DNA from: Pseudeuparius sepicola
Taxonomy: Eukaryota > Arthropoda > Insecta > Coleoptera > Anthribidae
Direction: 5' to 3'
DNA: 64,000 nucleotides
NCBI GenBank assembly: GCA_963920635.1
Contig: OY987303.1
Location: 51,521,223 to 51,585,222 of the forward strand
The stretch's first letter is position 1, and each line of letters opens with the position of its first letter. The notes under the pieces are model-generated. The model was not told the origin of the DNA. It worked only from the letters and a program-made list of their open reading frames with translations, and searched no databases. Shown here piece by piece: positions 21,853-33,900 of this stretch. The position numbers and the translations under genes were made by a program.

Positions 21853-24800
21853 TATTATTTGCAGCAGAAGTAGAAGGATTCTCAGCTACATTTTCCTGTA
21901 ACAAAGGAGGTTGTTTTAGCTCCTTCATATGAATTATTTCTTCTTTATTATTATTTTTGTTTTTTATTTTGAATTTATTATGTTCTAAAATTTCGATAAT
22001 TACGTATGGACCTATAAATTTGTTGCTCTTTTTATTTCTGTTAAGGGGATTTTTCTTAAATACAATTTGATTAATTTTAAAAGTAGGATTTGTATTGCCC
22101 TTTGCATTTTTCGTATTAACAATCTTTTCTTTTCTTTTTAAAATTCGCAGGTGTTCTATTATTGTGGAATGGAAACGTTCTACTATACTGTTTGACTCGT
22201 GGTGGCCTGGTGTAGTGAAATGAATATCTATTTTATGTAATTTTAATAATTCCTTAACCGTTTCATTATTGAATTCACGTCCATTGTCTAAAATGATCTG
22301 TTGAGGAGTACCAAAAGAACAAAAATATTTTACAAGAGCATCACATATGGTTGTAGCGGATTTTCCGGGAATTAATGTAGCTTGCGCGAATTTCGAGAAA
22401 GCGTCAACGAAAGTTAAATAGTTTCTGGTGTCATAATAGAACACATCGACATGAACTAACTGGAATGGTTTACAAGGAGTTTCAGTTAATACTTGAGGTA
22501 CATATGGAGGGTTTCTACCGTATTTGGTTCTCTGACAATTTTCGCATGCATTTATATATGCAGTAATATCGGACTTCATATTTATCCAAAAATAGTTTCT
22601 CTTTAAATAATTTAGTGTTTCTTGTATTCCGCGATGATTCGTTTTTCCTAAATGGTGATTTTTTATTAGTAATAACTGTTCCTCTTTGTCTTTTATGGTA
22701 TTAATTAATTTTGTACATATTATCAGTTTGGGACCTAATCGATTGAAATGCTCTGAGTAAATATTTGAAAATTGTGTTATAAATTGCGAATGATGAAAAT
22801 AAATGTGATACGTAGTGTTTGGTCTTAGATATTGTTTTAGAAAATCTAGGATTAATTGCTCATTTGAAATTAAAGGAATTTTGACTGTCATAATTTTTTG
22901 GTGCAAGTAGTTTTCTTGTTCTACTGAAAGTTTATCGACGTTATTTTTGAAAATATGTATTTGATTCGTTTTATTATTGATAATTTCGTCCAAAATAGGT
23001 AAACTTTCATTACATATTTCTTTTGAGAGGGAATGGGCAGTTTCGTCATCACTAATTTCAATAGGTGCGTTATTTAATATTGTCGGTCTAGGTTTATCAG
23101 GAGGTCGGATTTGTATGTCGGAGTGAATTATTATCTTAGGTTTCGTTCGCGGGACGGGGTCAGCTGTGTGAGTGTCTGGCGTTAATGAACTTGCTTGGGT
23201 ATTGTTTACATTACTGTTAGAAATTTCTTGGCTTGTACTGGGTAGTTCAAAATTTTCTGGGTTTTCTACATAGTTCCTTAAAAATTCGAAAGTTTCTTGA
23301 TTTATATCTCCTGGATTATTGATAACAGATTGGGTTTCATGAATATTCAAATTTATACGAGAGAGTGCGTCGGCATTGGAGTTTAACTTTCCCTTTTTAT
23401 AAACAATTTTGTAATCATACTCTTCTAATTTGAGACGCCAACGAACCAATTTCGAATTGGGTTCTTTTAAATTAAAAAGCCACGTGAGGGGGCGATGATC
23501 GGTAATTATTGTAAATTTTCGACCATAGAGGTAGGGACGAAAGTACTTACAAGCCCAAACAATGCTCAATAACTCTTTCTCAATAGTACTGTAATTTTGT
23601 TCACTGTCATTTAGGGTGCGTGAGGCATAGGCAATAGGTTTGTCTTGTCCAATGGTGCCTTGGGATAATACTGCGCCGATAGCGATGTTGGAAGCATCAG
23701 TAGTTAGAATGAATTCTTTGGAAAAGTCAGGATACTGTAATATCGGATCATTACACAAAATTTTCTTACATGTGTTGAAAGCTTCTATGAATTTTTGACT
23801 ATGAGTAACTTGAGCGTTCTTCTTTAAACAGAGAGTTAAAGGTTTAGTTATTTTTGCGAAATCTTTAATAAAGCGGCGGTAATATCCAAGTAATCCAAGG
23901 AATGATTTTATTTCTTTTTGAGTTTTAGGAATGGGGAATTTTTGAATACAGGAAATTTTTTCGGGATTGGGTTTCACTCCTTCTGATGTAATAATGTGTC
24001 CGAGGTAAGCAACAGTTTTTTATAGAAAGTCGCATTTGTCAAGTTGTACTTTAAAATTCGCGTCACGTAGTCTGTCGAAAACTTCTTTGAGATTAATTAT
24101 ATGTTCTTGGAGAGATGTACTGAAAACTATTATGTCATCTAAATATACGAGACAAATTTCGTTTGTTAAACCACGTAAAATATTATCTATTAATCTCTGA
24201 AATGTACTGGGTGCATTTTTAAGACCGAATGGCATTCGTAAGAATTGATAATGTCCAGAATCAGTAGAAAATGCAGTTTTGGGTACATCATTTTCGTCAA
24301 CTTCAATTTGATGATAACCGGAGGCCAAATCGAGTGTTGTAAAGTAATTCGCACGTCCTAGTCTGTCTAATATGTCCGTTATGTTTGGAAGGGGATATTT
24401 GTCACTAATAGTTTTGTCATTTAACTTACGATAGTCGATGACTACTCGCCATTTCCTTTTTTTACTAGCGTCGAGTTTCTTTGGAACGATCCAGATTGGA
24501 CTGCTCCACGGGGATGTGGATGGTTCAATAATTTTTTGTTGTAACATTTTATCTATTTGGGATTTTACTTCTTGTCGATGGATTTCGGGAAACCTATACG
24601 ATTTAGTAAAAATAGGTTTTTCGTCTGTGAGATTAATTTTATGTTTGACTTTATTTGTAAAGCTAAGAGGTATTTTTTCACAGTAAAAGATGTCCCTGTA
24701 TGAATAACAAAGTTTACGTAAAGCGGACTTTTCTTCATAATTGCAATGATCAAGTCTAATATTTTTTAAATTTTGTTTTAGTAGATTATCTTCAGTTTCT

Positions 24801-25540
24801 GAGAGTTCCGAATTATCTTCGATTTTGTCGATAAAGTTAATCTCATTAGGGTTTAAAATTTCAACGTCTAAAGGTTCAGTAATTATGACTTCAAAGGGTT
24901 CTAAATTTGGATTTATAATTGTTGTTGTCGCGAAATAATTTTGAATATCAACTACAGCACGAGGGGATTCTAAATTGTTATCAAAATTATTGTAATCTAA
25001 AATACCGAGGCCATTTTTATAGCATACTGGAACTTTAACTATTTTTTGAGTTCGAGGTGGTATAATTAAAGAGTGATAACATTTTTGGAAATTTTTCTGT
25101 TGTTTTGAATTGGAGTTTTCCGAAAGTAGAGGTATTTGAACTTTGGGAGTCTTTAGTAATTTATTGTCGAGGTCTATATTTGATCGTAGTCTTTTCAATA
25201 AGTCCATGCCAATAAGACCGTGATATTTTGGGGAAAAATCATAGATATAAAATTTATAAAATCGATTTACGTTAAAAATGTCGAAAAGTGGAATTATGGC
25301 AATTTCATTGTGAAAAGTAATATCGTGAGAGGTCTGAATACTAAAATCTTCATGAAAAATGCAATTACTGTAAAACTTATAAGCTACATCGGGGTTAATT
25401 ATACTACGGGAACTACCTGTATCTATAAGGAATCTGGCATTAATTTCTGGAATTTCTATATACGTTAAATCGCTCTTATGTAGATGATTTAAGTCAATTA
25501 TTACGTTGGGTTCTGTGGATTCGAAGCCTGGGAAAAATTT
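21836..25540 (-). pseudogene. pol: pol polyprotein (PR-RT-RNase H-IN), one in-frame stop
   Basis: Pol lies in the -1 frame relative to gag, counted here from the slippery site. Residue landmarks: protease active site DTG at 40-42 (FLIDTGSS); reverse transcriptase with LDLASGYHQ near 404 and catalytic YLDD at 466-469; RNase H acidic residues D615 (TDAS), E654, D681 (TDHRP) and D724 (ADALSR); integrase HHCC zinc finger at about 962-1002; catalytic D1032, D1085, E1121, a D-35-E spacing. All key residues are present. A single TAA at 24020-24022 (codon 507), just after the RT domain, interrupts an otherwise open frame. Pol overlaps the start of env by 17 bp. It would copy and integrate the element. 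Confidence 0.9.
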
Positions 25541-26694
25541 TCAAAACTTTCATAAGTTTCGTTCGGTACGAAATTTTCATCGGAGTTTTCATGGTAAAAA
25601 TCGGGAAAAATTTCATCGGGATTTTCCGGGTTTTCGAGACTTTCGTCGAAGCTAAAATCTGCCTCTTCAATATTGTGGAGTTGTGGAGTTTGGTAATTTT
25701 TTGGAAAATTATTTCTGAATTGAGTTTGTATAGTAGGAATTCGTGATGTAGTAGACATCGGTTCAGGTTTATGTTGCGGAGTTATACCGGTGGGTTTAAA
25801 AACATTTCTGGAAGTGTTAGGGGCTCCAAATACTTGTTTATTGGTAAAAAATTTAGGGGAAGGCATATTCTGTCGAGGTTGGATGTTTATAGGTTGAGAT
25901 GGGAATTAAGCTCTTTCGGGAAAATTTTGATTTTGGGAATAATTTTGATTTTGCGAAAAATTGTTATTATTTGGCGGAAACATTGATTGTTGTCGTGGTG
26001 TTATAGCTTGTTGATTATTATAAGAATTCATTTTTGGAAAGTGTTGAGGATTTTTATTTGGTAATGTTGAATTTTGGAAATTACTTGTTTGAGACTTTTG
26101 AAATAAAATAAAGTTTTCTTCTTCAATAACATACGATATTGCGAGTTCTAGACTGTCAGGATTTCTTAAACGAACCATATCTTGGATACGTCCAGATAGA
26201 CCTCTTATAAAGGTTTTTAGTGAAAGTTCATCATAATTTTTAATTTTAAAAGCACGTTCTTCGTTAGTCATTTCCATTGAAATTATTTTAGAAGCGATGG
26301 AACTACGGCACTTTTGTAATCTCTGCCCAAAATTACGAAAAGATTCATTTTTGAAGGGTCGCGAAACAAGCATTTCTTGCACTAAGCAATCAAGGTTTCT
26401 TTGGTCACCGAAACTTAGTCTTAATAATTCTTTTAAATTTGCCCAATTTCTTACGTCAGGTCTACTACCAGCAATAACTAAAGCGTGTCCTGTTAATTTT
26501 CCAATAACAGCACGTATTAGGAAGGTATTTATGGGATCAGCGGGGTTTGCATTGGAATATGTGGAAATAAGAAAATCACAATGTTCTATAAAAATTTCGA
26601 GAGTGTGTGGGTCTCCATTAAAATTTGGAATTGTATCGACATACAATCTAAGCAGACTATAATTGATTTGTGCAGGTTGAGGTTGATTATTCAT
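25501..26694 (-). pseudogene. gag: gag of the errantivirus-like element, one in-frame stop
   Basis: Structural Gag of about 397 codons from the ATG at 26694 (no earlier in-frame ATG before an upstream stop) to TAA at 25501-25503. The N-terminal part has capsid-like sequence (FNGDPHTLEIFIEHCDFLI), as in arthropod Gypsy Gags. The second half is Gln/Asn/Pro-rich and ends very acidic, with no CCHC zinc knuckle, which is usual for errantiviruses. A single TAA at 25906-25908 interrupts it after FPERA; the frame is otherwise open on both sides, so this looks like a nonsense change rather than decay. Gag would coat the RNA genome and form particles. The leader 26695-27108 holds nothing else recognisable. 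Confidence 0.85.
25534..25540 (-). promoter_or_regulatory. putative -1 frameshift slippery heptamer (gag-pol)
   Basis: In element orientation A AAT TTT lies in the gag frame 31 nt before the gag stop. A -1 slip here enters the pol frame, which stays open into the protease DTG motif. The heptamer fits the X XXY YYZ rule. The downstream structure was not assessed. Confidence 0.5.
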
Positions 26695-27108
26695 GATTTC
26701 TTCTTCAATTGTACCAATACTATCACTATCACTATCACTTAAATCTAGAGAATGGAACGAGTTTGAAATATCTTCGAGTGAATCAATTTTGAAATTTAAA
26801 ATTGAAACTTAAAATGAAATTGAACTTCTTAACCTAACTTAATTATATCTTTTGAAGTATTATATGCTCTAATATTTCGCAAGACGCAATCTTATGAATA
26901 GATTCAACTAGAAAAACATATACACTGGATTTCTAGGGACCTAAGACTGACCTGTTTGCCACAGAAAGGACAAGGGAAAGGAAACACAGATTGGCCCTTA
27001 CCTTGGTCTCTTCCTGGCTCTGCAGCTTCAATCGGATCTTGAAGTTCTTGTTTGTTGGGAGTTCGATACTCCAGAAGCGCGAGACCGATGGCGCCACGCA
27101 ACTCAAAC

Positions 27109-27127
27109 AATCCTACCGACTGCGCCA
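27109..27127 (-). promoter_or_regulatory. primer binding site, tRNA-Ser type
   Basis: In element orientation the sequence TGGCGCAGTCGGTAGGATT starts on the last base of the 5' LTR. It complements the 3' end (CCA included) of insect tRNA-Ser, as I recall that sequence. The one-base overlap with the LTR is as expected for this group. Confidence 0.85.
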
Positions 27128-27366
27128 CTTAACTTACGGGATCGGAACAAGACCTTTTTAAAAAAATGCAAAGTTTTTTTATTGGCAACTAGTACAGAGT
27201 CTGATAGTCAAAAGTCGAAAAATGTGGAGCGCGATAGTTTATATAATTTAAGGAAAGCAGAATTCGCAAGATTTCAAGGTGTTCGAGAGTCCATCTAGAC
27301 TCTGCTGAGTTTGTAGTTTCTACGGCGTAATTTCTATGATGAGGTAGCAACTTCTAGAACATAACT
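27127..27366 (-). repeat. 5' LTR of the errantivirus-like element
   Basis: 240-bp long terminal repeat matching 19978-20217 over its full length by reading. In element orientation it starts AGTTATGTTC and ends CCGTAAGTTAAGT. The adjacent AGCT at 27367-27370 is one half of the target duplication. Confidence 0.95.
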
Positions 27367-27370
27367 AGCT

Positions 27371-27886
27371 GATAAAATTATTGGAACTGGACAGAACCGT
27401 TGAGTGATTATTCCTCACTCAACGAAAGAACCTAGAACAAAGGTTATTACCTACAATTTTATTACTAAGTCGTTATTTGTAGGCAGAACTTACAGTTTAA
27501 TTATTGTGACCATCATTACACTTTTCACTCGGAGAGTAAAAATAAGTCAGGTATGTCATGTTAATGACAAGAAATTGTCCGAAATTGTGTAAAAGTGTTA
27601 AAATAAATTGAAAATCACTATCCACATGGTATACGCCCCACGTGGTAGTGACACATATAGCTTTATTAAAAAGAAAACAGAAAAAATAAGGTTCAAAATC
27701 AGTGTTTAACGGGTTAAATACAGATGGTTGTAAAATTATTGCATCTCTACATATCTAAGAGTGTCTTTAATTAAATTACTTTCGGTTTTATAATATAGGA
27801 AACTTATACTTTTTATATATAAAAAAATACTACAGAAGGTTTATAGCATTGTTTCAATTTATGTAAAGTCACTCGAACTGATTTTT
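27371..27886. other. unassigned sequence
   Basis: Nothing recognisable between the retrotransposon and the next foldback. A short imperfect inverted repeat (CCACATGG / CCACGTGG) is near 27620-27645. Confidence 0.4.
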
Positions 27887-28592
27887 TACAGGGTGTTCAG
27901 TTTTTCGAAAAATTTAGAAAAATTTTGTTAGTCTCGAATAGTAAAGGACCGTTGTTTTTGACAATATCGAAAAAATTATCAAGGATGTCATTTAGAATCC
28001 ACAAGGGGTTAAAAATTTTAGGATTCGGCAATTTATGTTGGTATTTTTTTCAACAAGGCGGGCATGTAATAGACTTTTATATGTGGGGCAATCTAAAACA
28101 AAAAGTTTATGCCGAACCGCTTGATAATAATGTGGACACTTTAAAAAACAGAATAAGGGATACAATTGCAAATATTCCTCTACACGAAATACAAAATGTG
28201 TATATAAAGTTTATTAGAAGAGTTGAAATTTATGCAACAGTTGGAGGCAATAAATTTGAGTGAATTTTATTTTTGTAAATTTTAATAATATTATTTCTTG
28301 TTTAAGTAAATTTTCCATATTGTTAGCAATAAATTGACGGAATAGCATTGAAGAAATTGATTATTGTATAAATTCTGCAAATATCAAATAAAGCGGCATA
28401 AACAAATTACATGCCCGCTTTGTTAAAAAAAAAAATCAACATAAATTGCTGAAACCCCAAATTTGTAATCCCATGTGGATTCTAAATGACATTCTTGACA
28501 ATACTTTTCGATATTGTCAAAAGCAACGGTTCTTTACTCTTGGTGACTAACAAAATTTTTCTAAATTTTTCGGAATACTGAACACCCTGTAT
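27887..28592 (+). mobile_element. mariner-type deletion element with ~185-bp inverted arms
   Basis: Begins TACAGGGTGTTCAGTTTTTC and ends with the inverse, GAACACCCTGTA. The arms pair over TAGAATCCACAAGGGG, GGCAATTTATGTTG and AAGGCGGGCATGTAA. The middle encodes a transposase C-terminal remnant. Confidence 0.85.
28065..28263 (+). pseudogene. mariner-type transposase C-terminal fragment
   Basis: The reading frame gives DFYMWGNLKQKVYAE, then DTLKNRIRDTIANIP and YATVGGNKFE before the stop. This matches the well-known tail of insect mariner-like transposases (DFFLWG.LK.KVY... followed by a Gly-rich end). The first Asp of the DF motif would be the last catalytic residue. All upstream domains are deleted. 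Confidence 0.75.
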
Positions 28593-28820
28593 AAAAAATA
28601 AAAAATATTTTAACAGTTTTGTGCGTTTTGAAACAAGCAGGAGTTTTTATAAAGAGTGACTTTTTGCCGTAAACCTACGAATAAAAAACTTTTCCCTCTT
28701 CCGGACATCAGTACACGCTGTATAATCCCCAAAGTTTTTAAGGGTAATTGAGTGAGATACGCCATGATGCAAATATAGAACAGGACCGACACTACCAACA
28801 ATTACGAAATTCATTAGCAT

Positions 28821-29659
28821 TATACAGGATGATTTTTTTAGGTCTACCAACGCGATTTTCTCGCTCATTTTGCGGCCTACAAAAAAAAACGTAAGAAACA
28901 AAAATGTGGTAAAAATGTGTAATGTAAAATGTGGTGTGCTAAGTGGTGCTGCAAAAGAAATCTGCATCCATGGCCAACTTGTCGCGTATTATTAAAAAAA
29001 CCTCAAATTGAGCAAAACTATTAGTGGCCGTGGAATGTTTATTTTTAAGAGACAGAGGAAAACTTTTATATTGAAAATTGATGGCACTGAGAAGCTTTAT
29101 CCACCCAGGTGCTCAGATAGTTTCAGCAAATTACACAGGGTCTTCGGCTCTCTTGAGACCATGAAAATTTTTGTCGATTTTAGGTTTTTTAGTACACCGC
29201 GAAAAGTTGGGTATGGAGGCCCATTCCTTTTTTATTGTCGCCTCGCTGACCAAAATTGACATATTTTGTTTTCTTACATATTTTCTGTGCGGCCCAAAAT
29301 ACGCGAGAAAATCGCTTAATAAGAAATAAACAAAAAAATTCATAGCCTCAAGAGAGCCGAAGACCCTGTGTAATTTTCTGAAACTATCTGAATACCCTTT
29401 TGCATAAAGCTTCTTAGTGCCATCAATTTTCAATATAAAAGTTTTTCTCTTAAAATAAACATTCCACGGCCATTAATAATTTTGCTGAATTTAAGGTTTT
29501 TTTAATATTGCGCGACAAGTTGGCCATGGATGCCGATTTCTTTTGCAGCACCACTTAGCTGTCCAAAATTGCCACATTTTTGTTTCTTACGTTTTTCTTG
29601 TAGGCCGCAAAATGAGCGAGAAAATCGCGGTGGTAGACCTAAAAAAATCATCCTGTATA
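28821..29659. mobile_element. foldback element with ~340-bp inverted arms
   Basis: TATACAGGATGATTTTTTTAGG at the left pairs with the right end CATCCTGTATA. Arms match over TGCGGCCTACAAAAAAAAACG, CCATGGCCAACTTGTCGCG, GTGGCCGTGGAATGTTTATTTT and CACAGGGTCTTCGGCTCTC. The centre of about 170 bp is non-coding. Small ORFs are mirrored in both arms. Confidence 0.85.
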
Positions 29660-30040
29660 TTTTATTTTTTGGAAATTTTAACAATTTTTTTTTATGTTAC
29701 ACAAGCATTTTGTATATATTTTTTGTAACTTTTGAAAATAAAAAAATAATGCGAACAAACTTGCTTATTTTAGAGTATTTCCAAGGTATTTCCACAATTT
29801 CGAATACGCTTAGCTTAACATCTATTTGTTATACTTGGCAAAAATATTCACATGCCCTGTGACATGCCCGAACAGAGATGGAAGTAGGCGTGCGATATTT
29901 AAATCCCATGAAATATTACTGACACCATTAGAGGCAAAGTTTATACGGGTAGGTAATGTTATAGAAGCAAATTTAACACAGAAAGTAGCCGGGTTATATC
30001 AATAAGTTATATAAAATTTATGGAAATATTTACTCTACTA

Positions 30041-32582
30041 TACAGTGTGTCCCACTTAAGGACTGACCACCCCTGTAAAATTTTTATTTATGGCTCGATT
30101 TCCATAAACTTTTTTTTGTTGGATAGAGCTTCAAAAATGGCATTAAATGTATAATTCAGGTACCTCGTGCCTTAAATTCATGGCCCACTGAGACGGTGTT
30201 TTAGTGTTGAAATTTCGAAAAGTACTATTAGGGATTTTTTTAGAGGAAAATCAATGCAGGATTCTTATTCAGCGTTATTCGAAACCCAAACGTACCAATG
30301 TGCATTACCATAGCTCTACACGGTGTTTCAAAATTTTTAGTGTCCCACTTAATTAACGACCACCCGTGTTAAATTTTTATTTTTAGCACGATTTCATAAA
30401 CTTTTTTTTGTTGGATAGAGCTTCAGTAATGGCATTAAATGCATAATTCAGGTGCCTCGTGCCTTACATTCATGGCCCACTGAGACGAAGTTTTAGTGCT
30501 GAAATTTCGAGAAGTACAATTAGGGACTTTTTTAGAGAAAAATTAATGCTAGATTTTTATTCAACGTTGTTGGAAACCCAAACGTACGAATTTGCATTAG
30601 AAAATGGAGGACTAATTGAAATGACTGAAATTTGAGTTTATGTTATGTTGTGTTGTTTATTCATGTATTTGATATACAGGGTGATTCATTGGGAATGAGA
30701 AATTCTGACACTGGGGGTAGGGGAGACCAAAATATTGCGATTGAGTCCAACATTGCTTAAACAAATGTTGTTTGTTTGAGAGATAAAGTGCGTTCAAGTT
30801 CTTCTTTTTTAGATTGAATCATGGCTATATCTACCAAAACAATCAAGCTGCTGACCTGAAATTTGGCACTGCTATGTTTTTGGGGATGGAGAATAAGCTG
30901 AAAATGTCAATTTCTACGTATCTCACAGAGGGCGCCACTTGCGCGGTTTTTGGATCGTGCTTTTACTCGTAACTTTTGCGAGGTTATCTTTTTGGTCCTG
31001 CTGGTCCATCATTTTAGTGCATCTTTTCATTCTGCAACAAAAAGGTACTCTTGTTCCGTAACGCCCAAATCAACTGTTTGTGTTTAAATTGCCAAAACGT
31101 GCCCCAAAACACCTGTTGACTTCAATATTCGAAAAATAAAATTTTCACCTACTACTTTCAAATGTTACAGATCAACTGTACATTGAAAATGAAGAAAAAA
31201 ATGCCAAATGAACATTGGTCGAAACACATTTGTTTTCTTGAAATAGGGTGTCCAAAGTTTGTCGAGTTTCAATCTGTTCCATTTTGAAAGTGAACATTTT
31301 TTGGGACATTGTATATAATATTTGAAAGCAGTAGGTGAATATTTTATTTTTCGAATCTTGAAGTCAACAGGTGTTTCGGGGCACGTTTTGGCAATTTCAA
31401 CGCAAACGGTTGATTTGAGCGTTATGAAATAAGAATACCTTTCTGTTGCAGAATGAAAAGATGCACTAAAATGATGGACCTGCAGGCCAAAAAGATAACC
31501 TCAAAAAAGTTGCGCGTAAAAGCGTGATAAAAAAACAGCGCAAGTGGCGCCCTCTGTGAGATACGCTGAAATTGACATTTTCAGCTTATTCTCCATCCTC
31601 AAGAACATAGCGGTGCCAAATTTCAGTTCAGTAGCTTGACCATTTTGGTAGATATAGCCATAATTCCATTTAAAAATAAGAACTTGAACGCACTGTATCT
31701 CTCAAACAAGCAACATTTGTCTAAGCATTTGTCTAAGCAATGTTCAATCAAGCAATGGACTCAATCGCCATATTTTGGTCTCCCCTACCCCCAGTTTCGG
31801 GATTTCCCATTCCCAATGAATCACCCTTAAATTATCTAAAGAAAAAATTTGTTCGCTAATAAATTTTTGAAAGAATATGAGTTCCTCGTGAATATTTTAG
31901 TGACCGACTTACCAGAAATTAAGAAAATTAATTACAAATTAGTACGGTTTTGTTTGGAACCTCTTACTGCATATAAGAATCCGGCCTTACTTTTCCTTTT
32001 AATTTTTTTTAACACCCTGTGGAGCTATGGTAATGCAAATTGGTACGTTTTGGTTTCCAACAACGCTGAACAAGAAACCGGCATTAATTTTCCTCTAAAA
32101 AATCCCTAATAGTACTTCTCGAAATTTCAGCACTAAAACACCGTCTCAGTGGGCCATGAATTTAACGCACGGGGCACCTGAATTATGCATTTAATGCCAT
32201 TTTTAAAGCTCTACCCAACAAAAAGTTTATGAAAATCAAGCTATAAATAAAAAATTTACGAGGGTGGTCAGCCCTTAAGTGTGGCAATAAAAATTTTGAA
32301 ACTCCCTGTAGAGCTACGGCAAAGCAAATTGGTACGTTTGGGTTTCGAACAACGCTGAATAAGAGTCTGGCATTAATTTTCCTCTAAAAAAATCCCTGAT
32401 AGTACTTCTCGAAATTTCAGCACTAAAACACCGTCTCAGTGGGCCATGACTTTAACGCACGAGGCACCTAAATTATATGTTTGATGCCATTTTTGAAGCT
32501 CTATCCGACAAAAAAAAGTTTATGAAAATCGAGCTATAAATAAAAATTTTACAGGGTTGGTCAGTCCTAAAGTGGGACACAT
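30041..32582. mobile_element. nested 2.5-kb foldback (outer arms with duplicated ~300-bp units)
   Basis: The outer left arm has two ~300-bp direct units (from 30041 and about 30341). The outer right arm has two inverted units (about 32010-32285 and 32286-32582). Key shared strings are ATTCATGGCCCACTGAGACG and its inverse, GGCATTAAATG.ATAATTCAGG, and a CCAAACGTACCAAT.TGC motif. The middle is itself a foldback (30674-31830). No coding sequence. Confidence 0.88.
30674..31830. mobile_element. inner foldback with ~550-bp inverted arms
   Basis: ATACAGGGTGATTCATTGGG at the left and CCCAATGAATCACCCTTAA at the right. Arms pair over CCCCTACCCCCAGT, GAGAATAAGCTGAAAATGTC, GAGGGCGCCACTTGCGC, TCATTTTAGTGCATCTTTTC and ACGTGCCCC.AAACACCTG. 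Only a few tens of bases lie between the arms near 31225-31255. Confidence 0.9.
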
Positions 32583-32589
32583 AGGTTAT

Positions 32590-33798
32590 AAACATTAAAG
32601 TCAATGGTAATACTAAAATAGGTACTATAAATAAACTGCTCCATTTAAGCATAGACAAAGCTACACATAGACTGTTAGAACCATTGTTGAAATTTCCGCA
32701 AGCTGCACCAAATTTAGCATAATATTTTATATAAAAAGTAATAAATAAATTAAATTACCTATACCTAAACTTAACTTTATGCAAACTTTCCCAAAAATAA
32801 AATAAACTTAGTATCGAGTCCTATAAGAATAATTGTTAAGACGTTACAATTTATCTGTTTTAATTTGTATTACTCTATTCGAAATGTGTGTTGGTGACCT
32901 TCGAAACTGTGATTATGCGTTTCAAGTAAATGTTTTATTACAAATAATTGTTCTCACGCATAATAAAATACAATAATATCGAACGATATCGAATTTACGT
33001 GTATAGACAGACGACTCCCGGTATTCTATTTCCAAGTTTCCTATCGGATTTCCTCGTAATATCCCGAACATTATATAGATATCCATTCCAGACCAGTATC
33101 GGAACAGCGTAAAACTGAAACATTAAATATTTAGCATTCAACTAGCGCCGGTCGACGAGTTTTGTTAAACCACGATGATTACGCGTTGTTCAAACAGCCA
33201 GAAAAGAGCCCAACAAAAAACGCGTGCGGGAGGGTCAGCGACATTACTTCGCGTTTAACAACCTGCGAAAGAATAACACCAATAAATTTAACAATGTTTG
33301 TAAAATGATTAAACGGCAATGTTATGTTTTTTGTTAGATAACGAAACGATTATTAATCTGTTGATGAATTCTTATTATAGTTTTGTCTACACCCGCATGG
33401 GATATCAAGCTTTGTCATCGTTTATTAGTTGAACATAAAAATAACTGATTAATTCTTGGTAAATGACCAAAAACGACTATAGTCCACCTTACGAGAGAAT
33501 ACGAGCCTCAAGAATGCGAGTAAAAAATTTCGAATGTTGCCAAACTTCCAAATATAATTCTCTTTAGGAAATACAATAAACCAAAGCCATTACACTAGTG
33601 TACCAGAATTGTACAGGTGTTTTTTTGCGATCCTGCAACGCCTAGCAAGCCCAGTAAAGATTCATCCTGCAACCAGTATCCCAAGCTGAATATTTCTTAG
33701 AGCGACTGGCGGTCGTAAATATCACGTACACTAGTCTTCGCCTCGTAGCCGAGCGCGAAGGGAGACAATTTGAGTTTTGCCGTGTTAGTAGTGGTTGT
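32590..33798. other. apparently unique sequence, no gene recognised
   Basis: No repeat boundary found. 33100-33280 is GC-richer (GCGCCGGTCGACGAG; ACGCGTGCGGGAGGGTCAGCG) and may be functional host DNA, but there is no long ORF. Confidence 0.35.
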
Positions 33799-33900
33799 AT
33801 GATGACCAGTGTCCGCGGAAAGACCATACATAGCCAAGCCAGGGAAATTATCGCAAACGTAATAAGGGTTTGCGATGAGGAGGCAACTAATAACGCTTTC
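33799..33900 (+). pseudogene. possible transposase N-terminal fragment
   Basis: The frame begins SVRGKTIHSQAREIIANVI, then RVCDEEATNNAF. From memory this opening (RGKT.HSQAREI..NV) recurs at the N-terminus of a family of insect Tc1/IS630-type transposase-like proteins. After about 34 codons the likeness ends and the frame becomes low-complexity. It could also be a real first exon. Confidence 0.35.

Larger units (their letters stand above)
19978..27366 (-). mobile_element. complete errantivirus-like Gypsy LTR retrotransposon with env
   Basis: A 7389-bp element read on the minus strand: 5' LTR (27127-27366), tRNA-Ser primer site, leader, gag, pol (protease, reverse transcriptase, RNase H, integrase), env, polypurine tract, 3' LTR (19978-20217). 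It is flanked by a 4-bp AGCT duplication (19974-19977 and 27367-27370). LTRs begin AGTTA and end TAAGT in element orientation, and by reading they are identical, so the insertion is young. The gene order, the env, the 4-bp duplication and the Ser primer fit the insect errantivirus branch (17.6/297/ZAM type, from general knowledge). Gag and pol each have one in-frame TAA, so this copy is probably not autonomous. Confidence 0.95.

Noticed and set aside
26904..27128. 74-codon ORF at the retrotransposon 5' end
   Set aside because: It lies over the primer binding site and untranslated leader, so it is not a gene.
28647..29728. Similar small ORFs in opposite strands
   Set aside because: They are mirror images from the two arms of a foldback element.
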